A stretch of DNA of 40,154 nucleotides from Elysia marginata (taxonomy: Eukaryota; Mollusca; Gastropoda; Plakobranchidae): assembly GCA_019649035.1 (NCBI GenBank), contig BMAT01009641.1, positions 332,290 to 372,443 on the forward strand. Reading direction: 5' to 3'. The notes beneath the pieces are model-generated. The model worked only from the letters and a program-made list of their open reading frames with translations, ran no database searches and was not told the origin of the DNA. A program made the position numbers and the translations under genes. Shown here piece by piece: positions 22,432-34,321 of the stretch; the first letter of the stretch is position 1; every line of letters begins with the position of its first letter.

Positions 22432-22533
22432 CTAAAAGATTCAAGATTTGGATTGATAGAAGGAGTCTGCCAGTGGATTCTGGAGAGATTGCGGTGGTTG
22501 AATTCGAGTCTCCCTCAAGCTCTTAGCGGCGAG
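22432..22533 (+). other. Exon-like segment with good splice signals
   Basis: A pyrimidine-rich tract ending CATTTGCAG lies before 22432 and GAG|GTAGGT follows 22533. The 102-base segment is open for 34 codons in the frame starting at its first base (LKDSRFGLIEGVCQWILE, then RLRWLNSSLPQALSGE). A second frame also reads well (IWIDRRSLPVDSGEIAVVEF) but stops shortly before the donor. I recognise no family in either. The donor sequence is also the first unit of the minisatellite that follows, so it may be coincidental. Confidence 0.3.
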
Positions 22534-22735
22534 GTAGGTCATACTTTAATTTCATAATATGCAAGAGGGTGTGGTGTAGATCAGGTTATACTTCAATTTT
22601 ACAGTAACACAGAGCGGGTGAAGTAAGTCATATGTTTGATAAAGTGGATGAGGTTGGTTGTACATTATTTTGTTATATGAATAGAATGAAGGAAGTAGGT
22701 TATGTTCATTTTGTTTCATCGCAAAATGGGCGAAC
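22530..22735. repeat. Degenerate minisatellite, unit about 45 bp
   Basis: About five diverged units share GTAGGTTATACTTCATTTT and a GAGCGGGTGAA-like end: near 22531, 22577, 22624, 22655 and 22696. Units vary in length, roughly 30-47 bases. Confidence 0.6.
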
Positions 22736-22948
22736 CTTTATTCCTTATGAAAGAAAGGTGTTAAAATTAGTTACTATCGTCACTAAGATTCAGTGAAGTA
22801 ACTTCTTGGCACCTTTTCGGTGTAAGCATATCGTGCCGTGGTTGTATTAACATAAAACGTCGCAATCTCCTTCAATATGTTCGAATTTTTTTTCTTCCAC
22901 TTGTGACTATATTTTGGATTTGATCGTAGAAATAACAAGAGAATATAA

Positions 22949-22988
22949 AGAGAGAGAGAGATCCAGAGAGAGAGAGAGAGAGAGATAG
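22949..22988. repeat. (GA)n microsatellite
   Basis: GA run with one ATCC interruption. Confidence 0.95.
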
Positions 22989-23370
22989 GGAGACTGGCGA
23001 AGAAAGGATAACAGACTGACACGCAAGTAGATCGGCACACGGGCAGAGGGAGAAAGGAATAGAAAGTCAGAGAAATATAAAGGTGTAGAAATGTCTGAGA
23101 GGCAAAATCAAATTAAGAGAGGAAATAAGAGGAAAAAAGAAAAAAGAAAGAAATCACATAATCGAAATATAGAAAAAAATGATGGATTCATACAATGGAA
23201 GAGGATGGTGGAGAGAGATGCGCAGTTGGTGGAGGGGGAGATAGACAAACAGATGCTCGTATAGGGAAGGGCTGAGAAGAATGACCTTAATAAGAATAGC
23301 TTAGTGGCAGTTAATCAGGCACAGTGGGATGCTTAAGAGGTAGAAAGAGAGATATAGAGGAATAATGACT
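22989..23370. repeat. Eroded purine-rich repeat
   Basis: A long purine-rich stretch with scattered GAGA, GATAGA and AGACA motifs next to the (GA)n array. It is probably an old array broken up by substitutions. No coding potential. Confidence 0.5.
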
Positions 23371-25670
23371 GGCACGAAAATGTGAAAATCCGACAACATG
23401 GACAGATTTCATTTTTATGCAGCACATAATATTTTCACTTTACATATCTTGCTTGCTAAATTTTGAAATGCCCAGAATTAATGCTTAAGTTAGTTTGCCT
23501 GTCTATCGAGACACTTTACGAAGCTTCCACTAAAGCTTTTTCTACACTCGGCTGCTGCAAAGGAGGACTCGAAAGTTTTTGCCCTACACCGTAAGATGAC
23601 AATTCAGGTACTATATAGTGCATAAAATACAAGCTGATTCAAAGACTGTTTCCTTGTTTTTCAAAAACATCAAAAGGCTGAAAGGAATAAAAAGTTGTCA
23701 ATTTTCATTCATGTAAAATATTTACCTGTCAATAAAACGATTATGGCATTGCCATCATAATTTTACAATAGTTATATTGGTTACGTACAATCACTTTAAG
23801 TTTTTCATTTCAATCACAGTAAACTTACTTGAAACGGAAACCATGAATTTAATAAATAATTTTTTTTTTGCAAACGAGAGTTTTGGTTTCGATCAGGATT
23901 TCATGAATTTAATGTGGACGTGTGTTTGCAAGAGAGATGTTTTTCGATTAAAAAAAAAACCACCTGATGCTTAAATTTGTCATATCAATAGTTTTTTTCT
24001 TTTCTGTTTTAAAAATTTTGCAGTTTTTTTCATTGACTAGAAAGTTTGTTTGTCTCTCTTAATCAAGAATTACTAGGAACCCGTATTTTTTGCTATACAA
24101 CTTTAGCCTTCCCTAGAGCCACAACTTGTTGTGAAAGGAGAGCGATAGCTTTTGTTAAACTAATGTGTTTTTTTTTATATCAAGTGGGAAAACTCTATAG
24201 CGATATCAGTTTTATGCGTGAATTATGTTCAATAGCTACGGATCAATTTGGCCGATTTATTGATATATGTGAATGCATTAATTAAGAACACCAAATGCAA
24301 TCAATAACTGTCTATTTTGAACAGAAAACTATGAATGGTAAAAGATCAGTATCGTGTTATTGCTTTTATTCTTTGTTTCCTATACTAAGCTGAGCTAAGT
24401 AAAAGTATATGTCCGTTAGACTTTGCCGTGGGTAAGTTAAATTTACATTTATAAGTTAAATATTGTGGTATTACCTAACATGCTTACAGGAAAAAGAAAA
24501 CATATTTATAAATCAAAACATTTTTCTTGAGTTACGAGAGGAAAGTATTTCATGCAACGCCCATCCCTCTTGATTTAAATTTATGTAAGGAGCTAGGAAA
24601 ACCATATACACGTTGCTGGTTAACATTTAGAGTTACACTTATATCCCTAATTTATTTTATACTATTTCCAACTTTAAAAAAAATTATCATAACTGAACCG
24701 TTATTCAATCTATCGTCTTCAAATGCGTAACCTCTTCATTTATTCCAACTAAAAATTAACTTTTATGTCTCAATAGGTGTGGATTATTTTCAAAGCCATA
24801 TTTTTCTTTCTGCTTTTTCACACCGCGCAAAACGGTGTACAAATTTTTCTCAATGTCTAAGCTTAGTCTTATGTGTATACTATCGTTGGGGATGTGACTA
24901 CGTCAGCGTATCATAGTAATATTCATAGAACATTTTTGCTTTTACGAAAATACCGACTTTGGTGCCAGTGCGTAATCATTCCTTGCTAATCGACCATCCA
25001 ATAGTTATGTCTTATCATACTCACAACTTTATAACCACCAATTTAATTGATATGTTACTGACCTATTTTTCGTTCTACAAACTAGTGAAATGCCGGCAAA
25101 TTTTTCGGGTTTTCATGGAATTGGCTTAAGTAAAGTATCTAACGATAGGCAAACCTCCAATTGAAAAAAGTCCTCCTTTTCTTTTTCTCCCCATAATAGT
25201 ATTATTTACATGTCTTTTCCTTTCCGCATGCTTGCCTCCCTGTGCGTTGTATATTCTGTTTTTGAGTTTCCTCTCAACGCCTTCTTCTTATTACCTTGTA
25301 ACCGTTTTATCCTCCTCATTGTCATTGTCCACATCTCTTTCTGTCTCACTCTTCCTCTTTCTCTCTCTCTCTATTTCTTTATATCTCTGATCATGTCTGT
25401 CTGTATCTTCCTCTCCTACCTTCTTTTTTGAGACGTTTTGTCTCATTCAGTCACGACCCAAGTATATCTATCTATCCCTCAGCTGCTCCGTATCTTGTAG
25501 TAGAAATAATCTATTCTCAGCTGTTTTAAATCCACATACCGGTGAAACTAAAACCCTGCTATAGAATCAAGATCTAGATGTATGTTATCAAAATTAATCT
25601 TGCAGTAGAAACTCGTTATTAAGGGCCAAAACAGAAGGTGGTGGAGGAAGAGATAGACAAACATGTGTAG
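23371..25670. other. AT-rich DNA, no supported gene
   Basis: Three open frames of 65-79 codons follow each other on the plus strand (23777-23974, 24046-24285, 24527-24730), but none has a known domain or convincing splice sites. A CT-rich patch lies at about 25345-25430. Confidence 0.5.
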
Positions 25671-25674
25671 AAAC

Positions 25675-25757
25675 AGAGATGTAGACAGAGCGAGATAGAA
25701 AGATAGATAGATAGAAAGAGAGAGAGATAAAGAGATAAATAGACAGAGAGAGAGATG
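25675..25757. repeat. Imperfect GATA/GA repeat
   Basis: Mixed GATAGA and GAGAGA units. Confidence 0.85.
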
Positions 25758-26016
25758 TGGACTATGATAAATAGGAGGAAAAAACGGTTATAGAAAGATA
25801 AAAAATAAAGAAAAGGCGTTGCGAGGAAACAGAAACTATTAGAGGCGCAGAAGTTAAGCCCACGGAAAGTAGAAGATAAACGCTTTGTGCAACATAATGG
25901 GGGCAAAAAGGAAAGAAGCAAACAGTTTAATTGGAGGTTGTCCTATTCTTAGATTGTTTCCTTAAACCAATTCCATGATTTTTGCTTAAACCTGCGAAAT
26001 CACGGGCATTACTAGA

Positions 26017-26054
<38 letters not shown>

Positions 26055-26059
26055 CAACG

Positions 26060-26113
<54 letters not shown>

Positions 26114-26170
26114 TTAATAACAATAATGATGATAATAATAATAATACAATAATATTTATAATAATAAGAG
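26017..26170. repeat. (AAT)n microsatellite, imperfect
   Basis: About 150 bases of AAT/ATA units with a few interruptions (GACAACG, CAATGATG). Confidence 0.97.
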
Positions 26171-26202
26171 AATAATAAAAACAGCAATGGCTATAACAAT
26201 AT

Positions 26203-26203
<1 letters not shown>

Positions 26204-26232
<29 letters not shown>
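26204..26232. repeat. (GAT)n microsatellite
   Basis: About nine GAT units close to the AAT array. Confidence 0.97.
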
Positions 26233-26233
<1 letters not shown>

Positions 26234-27983
26234 TGATAAGACTTCTTACATTTTGTGCTCATCGCTTCTCCCCGGGAAGCAGTAATGCACTGGTATTTGC
26301 TCAGAGAGCACCCAAACTTTTTATCGTCTAGAGCAAGACCTCTATTTATCAGTGTTTTAGAATACGGAATAAGCTGTTGGTCCACACAGACGCGATGATA
26401 AGTATCGATGCTTTATCGGGGGGATTGGGGGGGGGGGATTTGTTGCTCGATACGTCAAAGAAACCCGGATATTGATTTCTCGGCCCCCCTAGCTCTCGCC
26501 CCTTTCTCCACTCCGTAGCCTGGGCATCATTGATTGCTAGCTTGAGACCTGTTACCCTCTACACGTATGATAGCACGGTCAGAAATTCCTTGTATATATC
26601 TACCCCCTGCCCCTTACCCCTTTCCCTTCATTTTAAACCCGTACCAATTGTGGAGACTCGTGTCTAGGGTCTGTCCGTTCCTAAGCTGGGATCACCCTTA
26701 AACAACTGATGATTACAATAACTTGCCTTTTTCAGGTTGCCACCTTTGGAGTATCTCTACAGTTCAACTGCTTTTTACAACTATAAACAGCCTATTATAG
26801 AGTATCAATACCTTCCAAAAATAAAATGCACACCAATTTCGCTATGTTTCATGCCAAGCGAATTCGCTTCAAGATCTTTTAAAAAATCATGAAAATAATG
26901 TACCATATTCAAATTTGGAAAACGGCTTAGCTAGTCTACACTGAGCCAGAGAAAATATTAGGCTAAATGCCTAATGTTTACCAAAATATCTATCATGGAT
27001 TTCACTGGCACCTATGCTGTTTGATGGCTCGTTTTAAAATGAATAGAAGCTTCCAACAGACCAAAACTCAACACTTGTATTCTATACCATAATCTAGTAC
27101 AAAACAACCAGATTGGCTAGAGCTGTTATAAAATTTGTGAATGACATCAAAGTGGCGAAAAGGTGGTCATAGTGATGAAGAATTTCCACACAAAACCCCC
27201 ACGAAAAATGCAACCAAATAGATACACAACACATGAGAGGACTGGCGAACGGGTAAGCTCATAGACAGAGAGGAAGGTGTCTGATAGATAGGTAAGGAAA
27301 GAGAGAAAAAACTATAATTGGTCGTGGAATTCAGAGAGAAAAGGAAAAAAAACTTCAAGTCTGAGGCAGATAGATATCAATTAAAGAACGAGAGAAATGA
27401 AAGAGTTGTAAGATCTATACAAACAAGCATTTAAAAGCACACACTCGCAAAGTAACAAACGAGCAGAAAGTATATAGAAAGGCGTTGAGATTTGACATCC
27501 CCCAAAACGGAACTTCTCTCAAAAAAATGAAAAGAAATAAGAAAATTGTTATCATGAACACAAACCCCTGGAAAACAAACCAGAAACCCCTTTACCCAGA
27601 TTTTGTTGATCTAGTTGAGGGGAACGTGTCCTCTACAGTGCGGGGCTGCTCTCCTCCGATTCATCATTACCAGTCTCAATATCTCGCCCTCCGGCTACGG
27701 CACCAATGTTGAGGCGTAGATACTGAGCAATCTATTGATGGTAATGATATAGTGCGTGGGCAGCAAACGATTGACACATAGGTTCAAAGAAAAAATTAAA
27801 GGAAACGTAGGCTTTGCATTTCACTGGTCCTGTGAGAAAAGGTGTAAGCAGTCACAGCAAATGTGCTTTATAATAGGGGCTCACCTCCACTCAAAGCAGA
27901 AAAAATGAATCAAAAACTGAATAATAATGAAAGAAAGCCGTGCATAAAATTCTGAAGATTCATTGTCTTGTTACTTAAAAATG
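26233..27983. other. Non-coding DNA with purine-rich patches
   Basis: G-runs of 6 and 11 separated by ATT at 26418-26437 might form a quadruplex. A C-rich stretch follows at 26480-26640, and a purine-rich stretch lies at 27225-27420. No gene was recognised. Confidence 0.5.
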
Positions 27984-28394
27984 NNNNNNNNNNNNNNNNN
28001 NNNNNNNNNNNNNNNNNNNNNNNNNNNNNNNNNNNNNNNNNNNNNNNNNNNNNNNNNNNNNNNNNNNNNNNNNNNNNNNNNNNNNNNNNNNNNNNNNNNN
28101 NNNNNNNNNNNNNNNNNNNNNNNNNNNNNNNNNNNNNNNNNNNNNNNNNNNNNNNNNNNNNNNNNNNNNNNNNNNNNNNNNNNNNNNNNNNNNNNNNNNN
28201 NNNNNNNNNNNNNNNNNNNNNNNNNNNNNNNNNNNNNNNNNNNNNNNNNNNNNNNNNNNNNNNNNNNNNNNNNNNNNNNNNNNNNNNNNNNNNNNNNNNN
28301 NNNNNNNNNNNNNNNNNNNNNNNNNNNNNNNNNNNNNNNNNNNNNNNNNNNNNNNNNNNNNNNNNNNNNNNNNNNNNNNNNNNNNNNNNNNNNN
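27984..28394. other. Assembly gap (411 N)
   Basis: Undetermined bases. The right edge opens directly into an ACT triplet repeat, so the gap may hide a longer repeat. Open frames across it are artefacts. Confidence 1.
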
Positions 28395-28424
28395 ACTACT
28401 ACTATTACCACTGCTACTACTAGT
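28395..28424. repeat. (ACT)n microsatellite at gap edge
   Basis: Short imperfect ACT run starting exactly where the undetermined bases end. Confidence 0.85.
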
Positions 28425-28680
28425 TCTATTAAATTTACAGATGCTGTTATTTTTCATTTTGATGCGTTTTTTATTTATTGTTGAACATTGTGCCTAAATT
28501 CGTCTTTCTCCTTTTTAAACCTGAAGCTGAAACAAGTAGGTTTTACTTTTTACCCAATGAATTTTTTTGTTCTAAAATGTAATGATCAGAAAACGCTAAA
28601 AAGTTAACATTTTGCGAGTTAACTTTACATGAATTTGAAGAAGGAAGAAGCCAGAGACCGGATATTCTAAAGTAATCCCC

Positions 28681-28684
<4 letters not shown>

Positions 28685-28728
<44 letters not shown>

Positions 28729-28740
28729 AGAGAGAGACAG
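28685..28740. repeat. (GA)n microsatellite
   Basis: About 50 bases of GA with one AAGG interruption. Confidence 0.97.
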
Positions 28741-29590
28741 TATACTAGCCTTTTTTGGTGTCTTTTTTAATCCCTGAAACCAAACGCTGGAAATAATCAT
28801 TCGTCCCGGGCAATTTTGTGAAAAGCGTCCCTTTCTGTGTAAATTCTATGTGCCTGTGTCTTCACTAGGTCTATACTGAAGGCCTCTGGGGATCCTCAGA
28901 GAGGCCGGGGCTTGTTTGTATGCATGACAGTTATATGTTCGTGATTATGGAAAGGTGGGTACTTGAGTGTATGCGTTATGCGTATGTATGTAGTGGATCG
29001 ATACCTGTTTCAGTGTTTCCCCCCACTCGCTCTGCATTAATTGACTGTTGTGTTCAGCGGTAGCCATTCTTGGCACGGGATACTCAATCGATTTCGGGTG
29101 ACTGGCAGAGGGTAGGCAGGATCAAAGATGGGGAGAGACAGAAAGAGGAAGAGAGAGAGTTAAAAGAGAAAGAGAGGCAGATAAAGAGTCAGATTTAGAA
29201 ACGAGATAGCGGGTGGAAAAGAATGAATGAGAGGAAGAGAGAAGGAGAGAAAAGGTGCGAACAAAAAGTATGAGGGTGGAAAAACAAATAAGAAATAGGG
29301 TTGGGGGGTGGAGATTAAAAGGATAAGATTCTTGAAAATTACAGTCAGTGGTAAGACTAGACGCAGACGAGATACAGAAAACACTCCAACAAAAGTCTAA
29401 AGACAGCGAAGAAAAAATGTTAAAAGAACACAAAGGTGGTAGTTAGGGTAGATAGGTACAAATTAAAAATATAACATATAACTGCCATAAAAAGGCACTG
29501 GATTTTAAAGCCAAAGTTGTCATGAACCAAGTATCATAGAAAAGAGTTTTATGTAAAAAGATAATGTGTTTATGTGTCGAACAGGGAAGG
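28741..29590. other. Non-coding DNA with eroded purine-rich repeat
   Basis: Purine-rich sequence at 29125-29420 with scattered GAGA motifs. The 103-codon minus-strand open frame inside it is Ser/Leu-rich and reflects the repeat. No gene was recognised. Confidence 0.5.

Positions 29591-29645
<55 letters not shown>
29591..29645. repeat. (GA)n microsatellite
   Basis: A-run followed by GA dinucleotides over about 50 bases. Confidence 0.97.
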
Positions 29646-30671
29646 TGCAAAGTCATCAAGAGAAACTGATAGAAAAAATGATGAAGAATAAATGAACAGT
29701 CTTTTTAATGGACATGAATCAAGTGATAATGGACTAACTAAGAAGGGTGAAACAGGTGGTTGGGTAAGAAATAAGATATTTACACATGCGTAGTAATAAA
29801 GCATCAAAATTCAATAAAGGCATAAAGACCTCTGTTCCATTATCTAGGATTAAAGCTGTCATTAAGGACAACTCTTTCGAGATATCATAAAAGGAATCTA
29901 AAGTGTCATGTTCTCAAGACAGGTAAGGTTTTATAAGGTACTAAGGTACAATGTCCTTTTTTTTTTTCAAAGTAACGCATTAAAGAGGGGGAAGGGGTGT
30001 CCCCATAAGAAAGTAGCCTTGCACAGATCATTAGTTTATAATGATAATATATGTACTACCTTTGTTTTATTTTACTAAAATCAATTTATTTCAGATTTTA
30101 TTGGCTTTAATGTGCTCTTTTGTACACTTAAGGTTTTGCATTGCAAAATTACCACAAGCACTCAAAAAAGGAACCCCACAACATTTTTATTGAAAAAAAA
30201 AATAAACATTGTGTGTTTGGTACTTAGCTAGAGACTCTTTCCCTTTTCCTTTAAGCTCCCTAAGAAAACATAGGCGGCCTTACTTATCTTAGTGCAGAAG
30301 ATAAAAGGAAAATCGAGAAGTAAAGTTGTTATTCGTTACATGGAGTCTTTTAATGTCGAGATTAAAATTCAAACCATTATAGAGCGCCAAAGATCGAGTG
30401 ATTTCATTTTCCACAGTAAACATTGTGAGGAAACAGAAAATAATACCGGTACTCTTTTTATACGAAGTAATTAAAGCTTGGAATTCTCGATTATTGTAGT
30501 TATTTATCAATAGTTCAGTCAAGCTTGAACAGTGGCAAGAGGTTCTTATGCTTTCTTTGACTATAATGCTATAACGTGTCTATTTTGCAACTAATGGTGA
30601 GTTACTGAACAACTGAAACTGAAAGCGCTGCAGCAAACCATAGAACTACTTTCAGGCCCAGGATGAAACAC
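29646..30671. other. AT-rich DNA, no gene seen
   Basis: No motif was recognised before the TIR element at 30674. Confidence 0.5.
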
Positions 30672-30673
30672 TA

Positions 30674-30823
30674 GAGACTTTAAGCACACGCACCGTGTCT
30701 CACTACGCGTACGTGAAAATCGGGAAAGCAGATCAAGGAAACTATAAAAATAATGAAACCAGTTTCTAAAAATAGACCCACAGATGTTCCCGTCATGCTC
30801 ACGCGTTGGCTGCTTAAAGTCTG
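30674..30823 (-). mobile_element. MITE-like TIR element, copy B (inverted)
   Basis: This is the reverse complement of copy A. It starts GAGACTTTAAGCAC and ends GGCTGCTTAAAGTCTG, so the two ends share a 12-base inverted repeat (AGACTTTAAGCA / TGCTTAAAGTCT). TA lies directly outside both ends (30672-30673 and 30824-30825). At 150 bp with no coding capacity it fits a non-autonomous element with Tc1/mariner-like TA targets. A 115-codon minus-strand open frame running through it is a by-product. Confidence 0.82.
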
Positions 30824-30825
30824 TA

Positions 30826-31800
30826 ATATGGCTCCGAATTGCGGCCAGTGTGTTTCGCCTCTTGAAGAAACAGTTGGGGAGTATTCTAGTCAAATTACTC
30901 CTTGCAGTTTTTTTATTTAGCCAACTACAACACGACAACTTTTCTTTTTCATAAAACGATTAAATCAATTTTGATCAAGCTAGATCTAAGCAAAACAGTG
31001 CCATTAATTTCTAAGTAATTGTAGTCATTCATCTCCTGAAACCACACATTCCGAAACATCGTGAAAAGTAAGAGGAAAAGAAATTTTACTAGCCTAGAAT
31101 AAGGGAGCTCGTTGGTTGACTGACCAACCAGAAACGTGTAAGACACCGACGCGCCGACACATCCGTGGATCTGCCGCAATATATTTCATCAATATTTTAA
31201 TGCAAATACGGTATTGATACTACGTAACTGTCACTTTCCCTCCGTGTTGCATAGAATTGAGATGAAATGAAAATGGATGTTGTATATAAAAGAATGTTAT
31301 TACACTTAAAGCGAGCTCCAATCTTTTTGACATCCGTTCCAGAAAATTGGCTTAAGTCAGTTCTTCTTCAAGTCTCCTTGGAAGCTCAAACATCTTTCTC
31401 TCGTTTCTCACGTGTGTTTACTTTTACGTTTTTCAAGTCTTGTATGAAGTGATAGATATGAGGATGAGGATTTTGTATGAACTATTCACGGAAGTATCTG
31501 TCAAATCTTTCACAAGAATAAGTTGTGTTTCCGTTACCCACACCTGTCCAAAATCTCTTAAACTTTAAACAAATTGTCTTGCTCTTCAGGACTTTGAATG
31601 TATCGATACTGACCTCCGTGTTGCAGTTCGTCCTCAGATACAAAACATCAGATCCAAAGAAAACAATCAAAAGAAGAATTAATGGTAGGTCTTCGGAAGT
31701 GTTTCCCATGACAGAAAGGATCGCGTTGATGGCAGGCGGACAGATGCGAAAAATGGACCAGACTCTAAATTTAAAATAAAATGAAAACTTCCCGATTCTC
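30826..31800. other. Non-coding DNA, nothing recognised
   Basis: Short open frames only. The part immediately before 31800 could be the untranslated or ORF1 region of the LINE that follows, but no motif shows it. Confidence 0.45.
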
Positions 31801-31807
31801 GGGTCTA

Positions 31808-33045
31808 ATATAAAGATACTTTTAATTAACGTAGAAGGGTTAGGTCTATCAATGGCGAGATGTAAATTCCTGGCAATCTACTTAAGAAGAACAACATCGA
31901 CATAGTTCTCCTACAAGAAACCTATCAATTCATTATAGTAGTCATGAATTCTCAATAGTCAGCCGATTAAACCTCCTAAAGTATGGAATTGTAAGATATG
32001 CAAGATAACCAGAAGAGTTTATAGACCTTGGAAGAAACACTGAAGAAAACGATTAATATGGCTAACCATCAAACAAGTGGACACAGAAATAAGCAACGTT
32101 TACAAGCCGCCTAACACAAGATGGATTCTTCCTCCCAAGGCAGAAATTTTACACCCTGCAGTGGTCCTGGGAGACTTCTTTTAATAGCCACCACAATGCT
32201 TGAGATTACTGGGAAAACTATCAGGCAGGAAAAGAGGTTAAAAAGACGGCAAAGCAAGTAAACCTGTTAACTAAATAAATGTTTGAACAAAAAAAAAACC
32301 CCAGAAGAACCTTCGAACTTGAGTTAGGGAATGAGAAATACAACCAAGACCTTGCTTTTGTCTCAGACTTTAACAGGGGCTCATTCCATGCCGCAAGAGA
32401 GATTCTAGGTGACTTTCCTCATCGTCAAAACTTGTCAATCATTCGCCATCGTCAAAACTCGTCAATCATTATCAGCATTGGCGTTAACACACCAAATTTC
32501 ATTCACTACACCTGGGTGGAACTTTCGGAACCAAAAGTTGAAAGACGATGCATTTGAAATTGACAAGACATGTTGTAGGATAGAACTAAATGTTCACAAC
32601 CTCCGTAGCTTTCTTAAACTCATATTGTCCGTAACAAAAAAAAAACCGTTGCAGGATCTTGAAAAAGAAAAATCCAATAACAGAATTAAGAAAAAAGACT
32701 TCTTGCCGAGTACGAGTAAAGCCAAGACTAACACACAGCCGAGGAACTCCTACATTCCCTTCAAGAAGGAAGAATAGGAACATGGAAAGAGATTGATGAA
32801 AACCTACACCTCACACATTATAGTAGACATGTATGGCAAGTAATAAAGAAGTTAAACCTGAAAGCAAGAGTCACCATAATTGCCCCACAGAGACATGACG
32901 ATTTTGCGAAAGAAGTTAAGAAACGAGGACAAACCGAGCACAGGACCTTCTAGCTATAGACCCGTCTTCTTTATAATTTGCCTAATATAAAATAGTAGTT
33001 ATGGCAGCCCGTACTTCGCATCGGTGATTGATTGAGTGCATGTTC
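31808..33045 (+). pseudogene. LINE (jockey-like) endonuclease and start of RT, broken
   Basis: Plus-strand motifs of a non-LTR retrotransposon polyprotein appear in order through frameshifts. IKILLINVEGL comes first (about 31.81 kb). LLKKNNIDIVLLQETY (31876-31924) contains the catalytic Glu of the APE-type endonuclease. YKPPNTRWILPP and AVVLGDFF with NSHHNA follow (32.1-32.2 kb); this is the GDFNSHH block. LAFVSDFNRG, DFPHRQNLSII and TPGWNFRNQKLKD come next. NLHLTHYSRHVWQVIKKL lies at about 32.8 kb. SYRPVFFIICLI (32950-32985) marks reverse-transcriptase block 1, ending at about SVID near 33.03 kb. Many stops show that it is inactive. The rest resumes at 34.32 kb after unrelated DNA. Confidence 0.83.
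32420..32473 (+). repeat. 27-bp tandem duplication inside LINE endonuclease
   Basis: CATCGTCAAAACTTGTCAAT and the following 7 bases are repeated immediately with few changes. Being 27 bases, it keeps frame and doubles a nine-residue HRQNLSIIR-like segment. Confidence 0.9.
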
Positions 33046-33365
33046 TGAATATCACGGACTTTATCAAACTTGATATCACCAACTTATTTCTACCATCTGT
33101 AATCTTTTTCTGCCACCCCCTCAAACTCTCTTTCTATCTGTCTTTCTTTCTTGTCCCATCTACTTATAACCTTATTTTAGTGTCCCACCCACACTTGAAA
33201 TCTCTGTTTTCCACCCTAGTCCTCCCCCTCTCTTCTGGGAAAAATCAATAAAAATAGCACATTGCTATCTCTTTCTTGTGCTTTTCTTTATAGTTCCTCC
33301 TTGCCAGATTCACCCGTTTTAATCAGTACTTCTCTGTTTTAATGCAAACGTAAGGGTTTGGATCA

Positions 33366-33403
33366 CTCTCTCTCCCGCTTTCTCTCTCTCTCTCTCTCTC
33401 TCT
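33366..33403. repeat. (CT)n microsatellite
   Basis: CT dinucleotides with one CCCGC interruption. Confidence 0.95.
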
Positions 33404-33779
33404 TGTCTCTCAATCCCTCTGCGGATGTCCTCCTCTTCTTCACCTAGATCTAGCTAGACATCGGCCTTTAGATAAAGCTTTTAAATGCAGATACACGAAT
33501 AAAAAAGCCAATTGGCAATAAAAAAATCAATATATTAAAAAAAAATAATTCTAGATTTTATTTATTTTGTTCATTAAGCTTTTCAACTTATTTGCTTTAT
33601 GGATAAAAAAACTTCACTGCTTGAAGCTTGACAACAACTTCAGTACACCCATTTCAAAGAAAAAAAACTTAATCTGGGTCTAAATCTAGATTTCATTTTA
33701 TCATTATCCGCAAGTCTATAGCCTTATTCGAAACCTAAAACACAACTATTGGTGAACATTTTCATTCATAAAGTCTATT

Positions 33780-33815
33780 GTGTTCTCAACTGTGTTCTCA
33801 ACTGTGTTCTCAACT
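33780..33815 (+). repeat. Three perfect 12-bp tandem units
   Basis: GTGTTCTCAACT repeated three times head to tail. Confidence 0.97.
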
Positions 33816-34321
33816 GCTTCAGCTTAAAATTGTTCACTAGCATTGAAGCGCAAAGCATGACGTAAAAATCCTTCATAAAATGTACCATCGTTCGAATTTG
33901 CATTTCGCGCTATATCCTTTCATCGCATAAAATTTTTTTTTATCAGCACCAGCGCAACGCGTCATTTCATGAACGCATTTTAAAGTTCAAGTAAAATTGC
34001 ATCGATGGCTTTATAAAATTGGGCTTTGGTATTAGTGGGCCGATAAAGGGTATGTAAATAAGAAAACAATAAAATTTCAAACAAAAAACTACAGGGAGTG
34101 TAGATTTCTAGTTAAAGGTTTGTGATTTTAACATCTACCTCAATCCTTATGAGAAATTTGAAGTCTGAGAGTTGAGTAGCTTAGGAGTATAAACTATATG
34201 TCCTAAATTTGCCAAAAGCCCCCCCCCCTATAAAAACCGCAAATATAATATGTATAGATTAATATTATTACTGGAGAAAATCATTCTTCCTAGATTGCAC
34301 CCTTCATATAGCCAATTATAA

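Larger units (their letters stand above)
33046..34321. other. About 1.3 kb of unrelated DNA splitting the LINE
   Basis: This AT-rich stretch has no LINE similarity and lies between reverse-transcriptase block 1 and the QAGFR block, which are normally only a few residues apart. It includes a (CT)n patch (33366-33403) and three copies of GTGTTCTCAACT (33780-33815). No inverted ends or target duplication were identified. It may be an inserted element too old to recognise. Confidence 0.55.

Noticed and set aside
23777..24730. Three consecutive plus-strand open frames as exons of a gene
   Set aside because: No shared domain, no convincing acceptor or donor pairs, and AT-rich composition.
27963..28484. 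Open frames of 146-173 codons
   Set aside because: They consist almost entirely of undetermined bases in the assembly gap.
30591..30938. 115-codon minus-strand open frame
   Set aside because: It runs straight through the MITE-like copy B, whose other copy does not keep the frame, and no domain is visible.
33780..33815. CRISPR-like direct repeats
   Set aside because: Three 12-bp units are head to tail without spacers in eukaryotic DNA; this is a simple tandem repeat.
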